Shown here one piece after another: positions 7,548 through 15,701 of a stretch of DNA of 64,000 nt. The DNA is from Clostridium beijerinckii (GTDB taxonomy: Bacteria > Bacillota > Clostridia > Clostridiales > Clostridiaceae): assembly GCF_036699995.1 (NCBI RefSeq), contig NZ_CP144906.1:266501-330500 (forward strand). Direction: 5' to 3'. A program made the translations under genes and the position numbers. Below the pieces are notes generated by a model. It saw only the letters and a program-made list of their open reading frames with translations. It searched no databases and had not been told where the DNA came from. Numbering within the stretch: the first letter of the stretch is position 1; each line of letters opens with the position of its first letter.

Positions 7548-9374
7548 ATGTGCGGAATAGTTGGATATTTAGGAAGTAGATCAGCAAAATCTTTTTTAGT
7601 AGATGGATTATCAAAGTTAGAGTATAGAGGTTATGATTCAGCAGGTATTGCAGTTGTTAATGATGGTAAGGTAAGTATCGAAAAGCATAAAGGTCGTCTT
7701 ACTAACTTAACTGATAATTTAGGACAAGGTAAAGCTGAAGGAACACTTGGTATCGGTCATACTAGATGGGCAACTCATGGAGAACCATCAGATATTAATT
7801 CACATCCACACCAAAGTTCAAAGGGAGATATTACTGTAGTTCATAACGGAATTATAGAAAACTATCTAGAACTTAGACAATGGCTTAAAGGAGAAGGATA
7901 CGAATTTGTATCTCAAACAGATACTGAAGTAATACCAAATTTGATTCACTACTATTATGAAGGAGATCTTTTTAAAGCAGTAGTTAAAGCTACTGAAAGA
8001 CTAGAAGGAAGTTATGCATTAGGTGTAGTAACTGGAGCAGAACCAGACAAGCTAATTGCAGTAAGAAAAGATAGTCCACTAATTGTTGGTTTAGGACAAG
8101 ATGAAACATTTATTGCTTCAGATATTCCAGCGATAATAAGCTATACAAGAGATATATATCTTTTAGAAGATAGAGAATTTGTTGTTATAAGCAAAGATGG
8201 CGCTAAAATTTTAAGCGCTGATGGAAGTGAAATAAAGAAAGATGTTTTCAAAGTAACTTGGAATGAAGATGCTGCTGAAAAAGGTGGATATGATTCATTC
8301 ATGTTAAAGGAAATCAACGAGCAACCAAAAGCTATTAGAGATACAATGGCATCAAGATTATCAATGAGCCATGATATCACTTTTGGAGACTTTAAGTTAT
8401 CAAAAGAGGATCTTAATAATATAGATAGAATATTTATAGTAGCTTGTGGAACTGCATATAATGCAGGACTCATGGGAAGAGTAGCAATTGAAAAATTAGC
8501 AAGAATTCCAGTTGAAGTTGATATAGCATCAGAATTTAGATATAAAGACCCATTAGTAACTGATAAATCCCTTGTAATAACATTAAGTCAATCAGGAGAA
8601 ACTGCTGATACATTAGCGGTTCTTAGAGATTGTAAGAAAGCTGGAGCTAAAACTTTAGCTATAACAAATGTTGTGGGAAGTACAATTTCTAGAGAAGCTG
8701 ACGACGTATTATATACAATGGCAGGTCCAGAAATTGCAGTAGCTTCTACTAAAGCATATACAACACAAGTTGTTGTTATGTATATGATGGCAATGTATTT
8801 CAGTGAATTAAAGGGATTAATGACTAAGGAATTAGAAAAAGAGTTAAAAGAAGCATTATTATTAGTACCTGAAAAAGTTCAAGTGATTTTAGATAAAGCA
8901 AGTGAAGTAGAAGAAATTGCAAATCTTTTAACTGATGAAACAGATGTATTCTATTTAGGTAGAGGTGCTGACTATGCATTATCTATAGAAGCATCATTAA
9001 AGCTTAAAGAAATTTCATATATTCATTCAGAAGCATATGCTGGTGGAGAATTAAAACATGGAACAATTGCTTTAATAGAAGAAGGAACTAAAGTAATAGC
9101 ATTATTAACTCAAAAATCATTAAGAGAAAAAATGGTAAGTAATATAGTTGAAGTTAAAGCTAGAGGAGCAGAAGTAATTGCAATTGCTTACGAAAATGAT
9201 GTATTAGATGAATCAATTTTCGATAAAGTAATTAGGATTCCAGAACTTCTTAACTTAGTTTCACCAATAGTTGCTGTAGTTGCATTACAACTTTTAGCTT
9301 ACTATACAGCTAGAAATAAAGGTTGCGATATAGACAAGCCAAGAAACTTAGCTAAATCAGTAACAGTTGAATAA
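7548..9374 (+). CDS. glmS: Glutamine--fructose-6-phosphate aminotransferase (isomerizing)
   Basis: GlmS makes glucosamine-6-phosphate from fructose-6-phosphate and glutamine, the first step toward UDP-GlcNAc, peptidoglycan and other amino sugars. The 608 residues have an N-terminal class II glutaminase domain with the nucleophile Cys2 (MCGIVGYLG) and HTRWATHGEPS, then two SIS sugar-isomerase domains (about 285-425 and 455-595), and end with the family's DKPRNLAKSVTVE tail. The ATG at 7548 has a GAGAGGAAG site. Control is through the glmS ribozyme in its leader. It is a single-gene unit closed by a terminator. Confidence 0.98.
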   Translation: MCGIVGYLGSRSAKSFLVDGLSKLEYRGYDSAGIAVVNDGKVSIEKHKGRLTNLTDNLGQGKAEGTLGIGHTRWATHGEPSDINSHPHQSSKGDITVVHNGIIENYLELRQWLKGEGYEFVSQTDTEVIPNLIHYYYEGDLFKAVVKATERLEGSYALGVVTGAEPDKLIAVRKDSPLIVGLGQDETFIASDIPAIISYTRDIYLLEDREFVVISKDGAKILSADGSEIKKDVFKVTWNEDAAEKGGYDSFMLKEINEQPKAIRDTMASRLSMSHDITFGDFKLSKEDLNNIDRIFIVACGTAYNAGLMGRVAIEKLARIPVEVDIASEFRYKDPLVTDKSLVITLSQSGETADTLAVLRDCKKAGAKTLAITNVVGSTISREADDVLYTMAGPEIAVASTKAYTTQVVVMYMMAMYFSELKGLMTKELEKELKEALLLVPEKVQVILDKASEVEEIANLLTDETDVFYLGRGADYALSIEASLKLKEISYIHSEAYAGGELKHGTIALIEEGTKVIALLTQKSLREKMVSNIVEVKARGAEVIAIAYENDVLDESIFDKVIRIPELLNLVSPIVAVVALQLLAYYTARNKGCDIDKPRNLAKSVTVE

Positions 9375-9393
9375 TTTAAAACAATTTATATTG

Positions 9394-9441
9394 AGCATGA
9401 AGAAAGCAGGGGCAATCCTGAATCTTCATGCTTCTTTTATT
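9394..9441 (+). terminator. Terminator after glmS
   Basis: AGCATGAAGA (9394-9403) pairs with TCTTCATGCT (9423-9432), with an inner CAGG/CCTG pairing and a T-rich tail TCTTTTATTTT. Confidence 0.85.
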
Positions 9442-9547
9442 TTGGAAACTAATTATAGTAAAGAATATTTAGTGGGGATTAAGATTCAAGATGTTTCGTC
9501 TAAGGGAAGGGGGGCAGGAATAAAGGTAGTAAGAGCAGCAGACAAAA

Positions 9548-10165
9548 TTAATCTTTATTCAGCATTCCTACATAGCCATTTTTAAAATAAGATCTAAATA
9601 AATAAGACATTTTCTCTGAATCATGAGTACAGTTTGACTTTAACCACCAATCAATAGTACCGATTAAAGCATTAGCGGTAAATAAGAACGCCATTTCTTG
9701 AATCTCTGGTGAGCAGTCTTCTTTATTCATTATGAAAGAGCTTCGTAAATTTTCACGTTCTCTAAACATTGAGATAATGTGGCTACGAAGTCTAGATATG
9801 AACCATATGTTACATGAATCATCCAGCATTGCCAAATATAATCGACTGTTTTCAGCAAAGTGTTCAAATAGTTTCACCCATGGATCAGATCTTTGTTCTT
9901 CATTAAGATACTTAAGGCTGGATTTTGGAGGGCCTAAATCTTTCTTCATTATTTCCATTGCGTCTTCAAAAATTTTTAGTACAACATCGTATTTATCTTG
10001 ATAATACCTATAAAAAGTAGAACGATTAATCATAGCTCTATTAGTGATATCACCAACTGTAATGTTATCAAAGTGTTTTTCAGAAATAAGATCAATAAGT
10101 GCATCCCTTATTTGTTGATGTGTCCGTTTTGTTCGAATATCATGTTTATTCTGCAACATTTTCAC
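9548..10165 (-). CDS. TetR/AcrR-family transcriptional regulator
   Basis: This 205-residue protein has a TetR N-terminal HTH (about residues 12-60) with TKRTHQQIRDALIDLISEKH and the recognition part NRAMINRSTFYRYYQDKYDV. The C-terminal ligand and dimer domain resembles the DhaS/YxaF-like TetR group but no ligand can be named. It is divergent from the alpha/beta hydrolase at 10289 with 123 bases between, the usual arrangement for a local repressor. The ATG at 10165 has AAGGAGTGAAA upstream, and the inverted repeat at 10169-10188 overlaps that site, which suggests autoregulation. Confidence 0.88.
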   Translation of the reverse strand: MKMLQNKHDIRTKRTHQQIRDALIDLISEKHFDNITVGDITNRAMINRSTFYRYYQDKYDVVLKIFEDAMEIMKKDLGPPKSSLKYLNEEQRSDPWVKLFEHFAENSRLYLAMLDDSCNIWFISRLRSHIISMFRERENLRSSFIMNKEDCSPEIQEMAFLFTANALIGTIDWWLKSNCTHDSEKMSYLFRSYFKNGYVGMLNKD

Positions 10166-10168
10166 TCC

Positions 10169-10188
10169 TTTGTTGTATATAAAACAAA
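10169..10188. promoter_or_regulatory. Candidate TetR operator
   Basis: TTTGTT (10169-10174) and AACAAA (10183-10188) form an inverted repeat around GTATATAA in the regulator-hydrolase divergent region. It overlaps the regulator's ribosome site. Assignment rests on symmetry and position only. Confidence 0.4.
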
Positions 10189-10288
10189 CTATAAGTATTG
10201 TTGGTTGAATACAAATCTGTATCTGATATATTTTAATTATAGCAACAACGTGTTACATAAACAATAAATACTGTAAAGGAGAATTACT

Positions 10289-11494
10289 ATGAATAATTTG
10301 ATTTTTAAAGACGATCAATTTGCATCAAAGGTATTGGGACTTCTTGGAGACACTGCTTTCAAAGCTGCAGATATAGGCGAGGTGGTTTCAACAGCAGAAA
10401 GAATTAAAGAAGGAGATTATGAGAGCTGGTGCGAAGAATGGACCAAAACAGCCAAGCGTTTGCAAAAAGTTGCAGAGGATAGCTATTCAGATGGTCACTT
10501 GATAAGTGCAAGAAAAGCCTATCTTAGAGCTTCTAATTATTATAGAATTGCAGAATTCTACCTTCATGAAAATCCAGAGAATCCAAAGATAGATGAGTTA
10601 TACAACGCAAGCTTAGATTGCTTTTCCCATGTTATGAAACTTAATAAGCCTCTTATTGAAGAAGTGAAAATCCCCTATGAAAATACAACACTTACAGGAC
10701 ATTTTTATAAATTAGAGGATTCAGAGGAGCCTAAACCAGTTTTAATTGCTATGACTGGCTTTGATGGAACAAAGGAAGCATTTTACGGAATGGCAATGGA
10801 TGCACTTGAACACGGTATGCATTGTATTACTTTTGAGGGACCAGGACAAGGAGAGGCTGTACATAAACAGCAACTATTTTTCAGACATGACTACGAGAAA
10901 GTTATAACCCCAGTAGTAGACTATCTGTTTACAAGAAAGGAAATAGATCCAAAGAGAATTATCTTATGGGGGCAAAGTTTAGGCGGGTATCTTGCTCCTA
11001 GAGCAGCAGCTTTTGAACATCGACTTGCAGGCTGCATAGCTAATGGAGGAGTATATGACTTTTTAGGTGGATTTACAAGTATCTTTAATATGCCAAGAGA
11101 AGAATTTTTAAATTTCGCACTTTCTGATTCAGAGGGATTTAATAAAGCTGTTAGGGAAAAAATGGAATCAAACTCAAAAGCAAAATGGAGCTTTTCACAT
11201 GGTATGTATGTATTTGGTGTAAATACCCCTGCTGAATTCATTCTAAAGGTTGGAAATTTTTATATGAAAGGATTAGCAGAAAAAATACAGTGCCCTACCT
11301 TAATCGTTGATTCGGAAAATGACAAGCTTCTTAGAGATCAAGCAAGGCAATTGTATGAGGAGATTACCTGCCATAAAGATTTTATTTTATTTACAGCTGA
11401 AGAAGGTGCTGAATTCCATTGCCAAGCTGGAGCTAAATTAATTGCAAATGAACGTATTTTCAGTTGGATTGAAAAGATCCTAAGGAATATATAG
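10289..11494 (+). CDS. Alpha/beta hydrolase, DUF1100/FrsA-like
   Basis: This 401-residue cytosolic protein has a helical N-terminal part (about 1-135) and an alpha/beta hydrolase fold after it. The nucleophile elbow is WGQSLGGYLAPRAA (Ser near residue 230), the acid is likely the Asp in VDSENDKLLRDQA, and the histidine is in EEGAEFHCQAGAK, giving a full Ser-Asp-His triad. The layout matches FrsA/DUF1100 and 2,6-dihydroxypseudooxynicotine-hydrolase-like enzymes that cut C-C, ester or thioester bonds; the substrate is unknown. The ATG at 10289 has AAAGGAG. It precedes a flavin reductase-like gene by 46 bases and is divergent from the TetR regulator, so the three are likely one inducible module. 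Confidence 0.85.
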   Translation: MNNLIFKDDQFASKVLGLLGDTAFKAADIGEVVSTAERIKEGDYESWCEEWTKTAKRLQKVAEDSYSDGHLISARKAYLRASNYYRIAEFYLHENPENPKIDELYNASLDCFSHVMKLNKPLIEEVKIPYENTTLTGHFYKLEDSEEPKPVLIAMTGFDGTKEAFYGMAMDALEHGMHCITFEGPGQGEAVHKQQLFFRHDYEKVITPVVDYLFTRKEIDPKRIILWGQSLGGYLAPRAAAFEHRLAGCIANGGVYDFLGGFTSIFNMPREEFLNFALSDSEGFNKAVREKMESNSKAKWSFSHGMYVFGVNTPAEFILKVGNFYMKGLAEKIQCPTLIVDSENDKLLRDQARQLYEEITCHKDFILFTAEEGAEFHCQAGAKLIANERIFSWIEKILRNI

Positions 11495-11540
11495 ATAACA
11501 TAAGATTTAAATTTTTATATTTATTAAGGAGAGATGAAAA

Positions 11541-12092
11541 ATGTCAAAAGTGGTTATTTTTAAGGGTAGTCCAAGAAAGAATGGGTATACTACAAAATTA
11601 TTAGATCAAGTAGCAAAAGGAGCAAAATCAAAAGGTGCTGAGGTTATTGAATTTGATTTAAATAACACTGAAATTCGTGGATGTCAAGGATGTTTCTATT
11701 GTCGTACTCATGATAGCTGTGCTGTTAATGATTATTTGCAGCCAATGTATAAAGCTATTGCGGAGGCAGATGCTATTGTATTTGGTTCCCCAATATATAT
11801 GTACCAAATTACAGGTCAGGCAAAAACTTGGTTAGATCGTACATTTCCAATGGTTGAAGAGCTTCCAAATAAGTTTATTCCTAGACATCCAGGTAAAAAG
11901 TTAATAACTGTATTTGCTCAAGGAAGCTTAGATTCTAAAAAAGGTGCAGAAGCGATTAAATATGTTAATAATATTTTTGACGTATTTGGTTGGAAATTAG
12001 AGGATTGCATCCACTACTGTGGAACCGATGATGAAATATTTAATGAGTTATCTTTAAGAGCATTTAAGGATGGAGAAAATTTGATTGAATAA
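11541..12092 (+). CDS. NADPH-dependent FMN reductase / flavodoxin-fold protein
   Basis: The 183 residues start with the flavodoxin-like phosphate-binding stretch VVIFKGSPRKNGYTTKLLDQ and continue with IRGCQGCFYCRTHDSCAVND and a flavin-contact segment ADAIVFGSPIYMYQITGQ. This is the NADPH-dependent FMN reductase / iron-sulfur flavoprotein-like family. The four cysteines at 50-63 resemble the cluster-binding cysteines of archaeal iron-sulfur flavoproteins, but whether a cluster is bound is unknown. The ATG at 11541 has AAGGAGAG. It probably shares a transcript with the hydrolase upstream. Confidence 0.88.
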   Translation: MSKVVIFKGSPRKNGYTTKLLDQVAKGAKSKGAEVIEFDLNNTEIRGCQGCFYCRTHDSCAVNDYLQPMYKAIAEADAIVFGSPIYMYQITGQAKTWLDRTFPMVEELPNKFIPRHPGKKLITVFAQGSLDSKKGAEAIKYVNNIFDVFGWKLEDCIHYCGTDDEIFNELSLRAFKDGENLIE

Positions 12093-12207
12093 GTGCAGTT
12101 TGAAAGTTTAACTTTTGTATATAAGATATTGACATAACACCATCATGCAGGAAGAGAATTTCTGCTACAGTCAGCTGCTATAATGTGTGATTGCTAGCTG
12201 TAGTGGA

Positions 12208-12239
12208 AAAAGGTGGTTTTCATATGAAAACCACCTTTT
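12208..12239. terminator. Bidirectional terminator, perfect palindrome
   Basis: AAAAGGTGGTTTTCAT and its exact complement form a 32-base palindrome between the flavoprotein gene and the convergent MFS gene. The A- and T-ends of the stem allow function on either strand. Confidence 0.8.
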
Positions 12240-12301
12240 GGGATGTTATTTTTAAATTAAAAACAGTTTATAGCATTAATCTATATTATAAGATAGAAGA
12301 T

Positions 12302-13621
12302 TTAGATGGTGGCTTTATTGTCAGTATTTTTACTAACATAAAGATTGCGCGATGCGCCTAGACCGGCCAATAAGCATAACCCGGCAGCACCGATTAAGAT
12401 AATAAGTGGTAACGTCCAGTTGTTAACCGCATCATGCAGAAAACCAAAAAGCATCGGCCCGAAAGCAGCGAGCAAGTAGCCTCCTGATTGTGCCATGCCG
12501 GACAGTCTTGCTGCCTCATCTGCATTTCTTGTACGAGAGCTAAAAAATATAAGAGCTAAGCAAAAAGTAAGCGCTCCGCCAATACCTAATATAATCATCC
12601 ATAGTGCTGTAAGCTCTGTTTCTCCGAGGAATATCCCCAAAAGCCCTACCAAAACACATAGGGAAGCAGTGATAACTAATGGACGTTGATTAGCCTTACG
12701 CCCAGCAAGTACAGAACCAACAAACGATGTAGGGAGAGATACTAGTTGGTAAAGGGAGAGCATCCATCCTGCTTTGCTTGAATCCATACCTTGATGAACT
12801 AAAATAGCTGGTAACCACGCAATCATGCAATAGAGTAGCATAGACTGCAATCCCATATATACTGTCACTTGCCATGCTAAAGGAGATTTCCAGAGATTGA
12901 TCTTATTAATACTATTTGCCTCAACGATCTCCATTTTATCTTTTTTTTCGTGGACGTCTTTGGCCTTTATTCTAATGCCATTATGAACCGTTCTTTGAAC
13001 AATAGATATTTTTTGTTTTCTTCGTGTAATTTGAGGTATCCAGAGGATAATGGATAAGAAACTAAGTGCAGCCCAAATGCTTAAGGCTACTCCCCATCCT
13101 AATCCTGATTCTGAAGCAACGGGGACACTGATACCGGATGCTATAGCGCCAAAAAGGCCCATGGAAGCAGTATAGATGCCCGTCATTACACCGACCCGTT
13201 CAGGGAATTCGTGTTTTATTAAGCTGGGAATCAGCACATTACCTACAGAAATGGATAATCCAAGGATTACTGTACCAAGAAACAGTCCTAAATCTCCAAA
13301 CAACGAACGTAATATAATTCCCAAAGTCAGGAAAATAAGTGACCAAAAAAGCACTAACTTAGTGCCAAATTTTCGCGCCAAATTTGGAGCGAAAGGTGAA
13401 AATCCTGCAAAAGCGAATAACGGAAGTGTTGTAATCATACCCGCTAATGTATTTGAAATATGTAAGCTTCTACGAATTTCATCGATCAACGGGCCAACTG
13501 CTGTTAAAGGTGCACGCAAATTCGCTGCAGTAAATGTAATTACGATTATCAGCATTATTTGTATAGATCTTCTTGAATATGGATGTAGGTTCTTTTTGTG
13601 TTCATTACGTAATTGATTCAT
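12302..13621 (-). CDS. MFS transporter, CynX/NimT-like
   Basis: This 439-residue membrane protein has about 12 hydrophobic segments and a cytoplasmic loop (about 195-235) rich in Lys/Arg in the middle, the usual MFS 6+6 layout. The segment AANLRAPLTAVGPLIDEIRR is typical of the CynX/NimT (YycB) branch, linked to cyanate, 2-nitroimidazole or small-solute transport or efflux; the substrate cannot be told. The ATG at 13621 has AAGGAGAAA. It lies 32 bases after a DtxR-like regulator on the same strand, so they form an operon. Base use is clearly GC-richer (for example GCGCGATGCGCC, ACCGACCCG) than its neighbours, which suggests transfer from another Firmicute. Confidence 0.88.
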   Translation of the reverse strand: MNQLRNEHKKNLHPYSRRSIQIMLIIVITFTAANLRAPLTAVGPLIDEIRRSLHISNTLAGMITTLPLFAFAGFSPFAPNLARKFGTKLVLFWSLIFLTLGIILRSLFGDLGLFLGTVILGLSISVGNVLIPSLIKHEFPERVGVMTGIYTASMGLFGAIASGISVPVASESGLGWGVALSIWAALSFLSIILWIPQITRRKQKISIVQRTVHNGIRIKAKDVHEKKDKMEIVEANSINKINLWKSPLAWQVTVYMGLQSMLLYCMIAWLPAILVHQGMDSSKAGWMLSLYQLVSLPTSFVGSVLAGRKANQRPLVITASLCVLVGLLGIFLGETELTALWMIILGIGGALTFCLALIFFSSRTRNADEAARLSGMAQSGGYLLAAFGPMLFGFLHDAVNNWTLPLIILIGAAGLCLLAGLGASRNLYVSKNTDNKATI

Positions 13622-13653
13622 TTATATAGTTTCTCCTTAAAATTATCATATGT

Positions 13654-14049
13654 TTATACTTGATTTAAATATTTTTTTAAAGCAAAAGTAGCTTCATCAC
13701 TGATAATATGCTCCATTTTGCAGGCATCTTCACTTGCTGTTTGCTCATTAACATTGCAATAGGCAATTAAGAATTGTTTTATTAGCTGAAACTTAGCTAT
13801 AATTATTTGACCTTGTTTACGTCCTTCATCAGTGAGATGGATTTCCCCGCCTAAAGGCTTAACAACTAATCCGGCCTCTTGCAAGATAGCCACAGCATTA
13901 TTAATACTTGGCTTTGAAAATCCTAAATAAGCAGCAAGGTCAATCGAACGTACCGATTGTGTTTTTTCAGATAACTTATATATGGCTTTTAAATATTCTT
14001 CTTTTGAAGGACTAAGTTTTTTCTGGGAATAACGCCTATTTTGATACAT
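13654..14049 (-). CDS. DtxR/MntR-family metal-dependent regulator
   Basis: The 131-residue protein has a winged-helix N-terminus (SPSKEEYLKAIYKLSEKTQS, LAAYLGFSKPSINNAVAILQ) and a dimerisation domain with DACKMEHIISDEATFALKKY. The DAC.(x)EH pattern is like the iron-sensing DtxR/IdeR Cys-Glu-His site rather than the MntR Glu site, while the residue equivalent to the H77/H79 ligand appears replaced, so metal response is uncertain. There is no SH3-like third domain. I start at the ATG at 14049 because AGGAGG lies seven bases before it; a longer frame from 14067 would place that ribosome site inside the gene. It precedes the MFS gene in an operon. Confidence 0.8.
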   Translation of the reverse strand: MYQNRRYSQKKLSPSKEEYLKAIYKLSEKTQSVRSIDLAAYLGFSKPSINNAVAILQEAGLVVKPLGGEIHLTDEGRKQGQIIIAKFQLIKQFLIAYCNVNEQTASEDACKMEHIISDEATFALKKYLNQV

Positions 14050-14131
14050 CACTGATCCTCCTTGCATTAATTATAGATTAAAGCGTATTGGTGGTATACA
14101 CTTTGGTATAATTCTTCATTTGTCTTATTTT

Positions 14132-14383
14132 TTAGAGCCCATCAAATTTATTATTTTCCAATTTGTTATTGGAAAGATTCGTTGGTGGAAATATCGGACA
14201 TTCATATGGATAAGAACCAAAGAGAACGCATGAGGATAAAGAAGTATAGATAGCCCATAAACTCATTTCAGTAGTCCATAAACCTCTTTCATCAGCATTA
14301 AGTGTTTTATGTTTATGCTTTCTCTTACTCACTTTACTATTATCAAAACTCAGAAATGACTTTAATGATTTTTTCTTTTTCAT
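14132..14383 (-). CDS. 83-residue peptide of unknown function
   Basis: I do not recognise this gene. An AGGAGG site seven bases before the ATG at 14383 argues that it is translated. The peptide starts very basic (MKKKKSLKSF, later KVSKRKHKHK), then has a short aromatic and hydrophobic middle (RGLWTTEMSLWAIYTSLSSC) and an Asn-rich end. It has two cysteines, no signal peptide and no clear membrane span. A palindrome at 14416-14434, matching the one in front of the marR gene at 14772, lies 33 bases upstream, so it may belong to that regulator's regulon. A precursor or small DNA- or RNA-binding peptide is possible, but no maturation genes are nearby. Confidence 0.5.
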   Translation of the reverse strand: MKKKKSLKSFLSFDNSKVSKRKHKHKTLNADERGLWTTEMSLWAIYTSLSSCVLFGSYPYECPIFPPTNLSNNKLENNKFDGL

Positions 14384-14415
14384 ATTATATCCTCCTAACT
14401 TAATTGTGATGAAAA

Positions 14416-14434
14416 GTGTATAGCATCCATACAC
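14416..14434. promoter_or_regulatory. Operator-like palindrome A
   Basis: GTGTATAGCATCCATACAC is an inverted repeat upstream of the 83-residue peptide. It shares the pattern GyGTATGGnwGCyATAyrC with sites at 14601-14619 and 15253-15271. Confidence 0.55.
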
Positions 14435-14439
14435 ATGTA

Positions 14440-14600
14440 TAAAATTTTAATTGAAAAATTTAATTTTGCTTATCATGAATGAGAAAAATTCCAATTCATG
14501 TTTGGAGGCATTTTGTGGTTCATATCTAACTATATTTGCAACAATAGAATGGTAGTTCACATAGTTACTATGAGTTTCCTGCTTTGATTATAGATAAATG
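14440..14600 (-). pseudogene. Decayed partial copy of the adjacent marR gene
   Basis: Read on the plus strand, 14450-14580 aligns with the 3' half of the marR gene at 14790-14935: TTTAATTTTGCTTATCAT with TTTAACTTTGTTTATCAT, then AAAATTCCAATTCAT with AAAATTCTAATTCAT, then AATAGAATGGTAGTTCACAT with AATAGAATGATAGTACATAT and a shared GTTACTATGAG. It then jumps to the marR 5' end (TTATAGATAAATGG) and its operator. The middle of the gene is deleted and the frame is broken. Confidence 0.75.
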
Positions 14601-14619
14601 GTGTATGGTTGCCATATGC
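14601..14619. promoter_or_regulatory. Operator-like palindrome B (in front of the marR relic)
   Basis: GTGTATGGTTGCCATATGC is near-palindromic and sits exactly where the operator sits in the intact marR copy. A half site, GCCATACAC, is also present at 14750-14758 just downstream of the intact gene. Confidence 0.55.
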
Positions 14620-14771
14620 TTGGGGATAATTGTTTATATATTCACTTATATATTTTGCAATTATCAGAAGTCATATCTGACCTCTGATAATTTTCTCTTT
14701 TTGATATTAGCATTTTCTAGCTTAAATTATAATAAAAATGAATATAGAAGCCATACACTTGCGTAAAGTAT

Positions 14772-15245
14772 TTATTCATCAAAGTTTTCATTAAAAGATT
14801 TAACTTTGTTTATCATAGACGATAAAAAGTTTGACAAAAATTCTAATTCATATTCGGAAGAATTTTGTAGCTCATCTTCAAACATACTGTTCAAAATAGA
14901 ATGATAGTACATATGGTTACTATGAGCTTTTTTACCTTTTTCACTCAGACTCAACGAATATCTAGATAAATTAAGATTATCAATTTCCTTTACAACCAGA
15001 GCCTTTCTCTCTAGCTTTTTGAGGATTTCGGAAACAGACCCTTTTGTTACTCCTAGAATATCTGCTAATCCACCAACATGAATACCAGGATGTTCAGCAA
15101 TGGCCTTTATTATATGAATTTCAGAGTGAAAAATTGGCACATCAGTTCCGAAATAGCGTGTCTTTTTATCAAGATCGATTAAGGCAAATGCTAAATCAAG
15201 AGAATCATATGCAATTTTATGTTTGTTATCTATAAATCTATCCAT
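14772..15245 (-). CDS. MarR-family transcriptional regulator
   Basis: This 157-residue protein has the MarR winged helix at about residues 45-100: HIIKAIAEHPGIHVGGLADI, LGVTKGSVSEILKKLERKAL, and a wing ending SRYSLSLSEKGKKAH. The wing lacks the usual DxRxxx pattern but keeps the LSEKG end. It starts at the ATG at 15245; a palindrome at 15253-15271 lies directly upstream of the start, so autoregulation is likely. The same palindrome is near the 83-residue peptide gene and the decayed marR copy. The ligand is unknown. Confidence 0.85.
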   Translation of the reverse strand: MDRFIDNKHKIAYDSLDLAFALIDLDKKTRYFGTDVPIFHSEIHIIKAIAEHPGIHVGGLADILGVTKGSVSEILKKLERKALVVKEIDNLNLSRYSLSLSEKGKKAHSNHMYYHSILNSMFEDELQNSSEYELEFLSNFLSSMINKVKSFNENFDE

Positions 15246-15252
15246 GCCAATA

Positions 15253-15271
15253 GTATATGGCTACCATACGC
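15253..15271. promoter_or_regulatory. Operator-like palindrome D (marR autoregulatory site)
   Basis: GTATATGGCTACCATACGC, whose reverse complement is GCGTATGGTAGCCATATAC, lies 7 bases upstream of the marR start. It is the third member of the motif family in this region. Confidence 0.6.
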
Positions 15272-15701
15272 TTTTGTCAAGTGACTGTTGAATTAATATT
15301 TCTTATATTGTAACGAAATGATATATAGTAGAGCAAATGCTAAAAGCCACTTTTGTAAAAGGGGAAAAAATATTTTAAAAATAGGTTTACAAATTTGCTA
15401 AAAAATAATATTTCATATATATGGATGAAATAAAATTTAAAGGAAATTCATTAACATGAAAGAGAAAAGATATACACATTAAAAAAGGCAGCTATGCTGC
15501 ATATAAGAACAGTTTTATTAATATATTTGTAGCATAAATTGCTTTTAGAGGAATTTATAAATGTGAAATTCATATGATAAATATACAAAATATAATAGGA
15601 ATATACAATCAGCTTAAATGTAAATTGATATAATAAGGCTAAATCGAAGGTATTACTCATGAGTATAAAAATAAATAATTTATTTAAGGTGGGAAAATTA
15701 T
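15272..15701. other. Gene-free stretch upstream of glgP
   Basis: This AT-rich stretch holds no convincing gene. A TATAAT at 15629-15634 is a possible -10 for glgP without a clear -35. A weak GCAGCTATGCTGC hairpin lies at 15488-15500. Confidence 0.5.

Noticed and set aside
9367..9585. 72-codon open frame after glmS
   Set aside because: It starts inside the end of glmS without a ribosome site and runs through the glmS terminator and the 3' end of the convergent TetR gene.
14584..14766. 60-codon open frame with a hydrophobic segment
   Set aside because: It lies on the marR relic and its operator, has no ribosome site, and is explained by the duplicated sequence.
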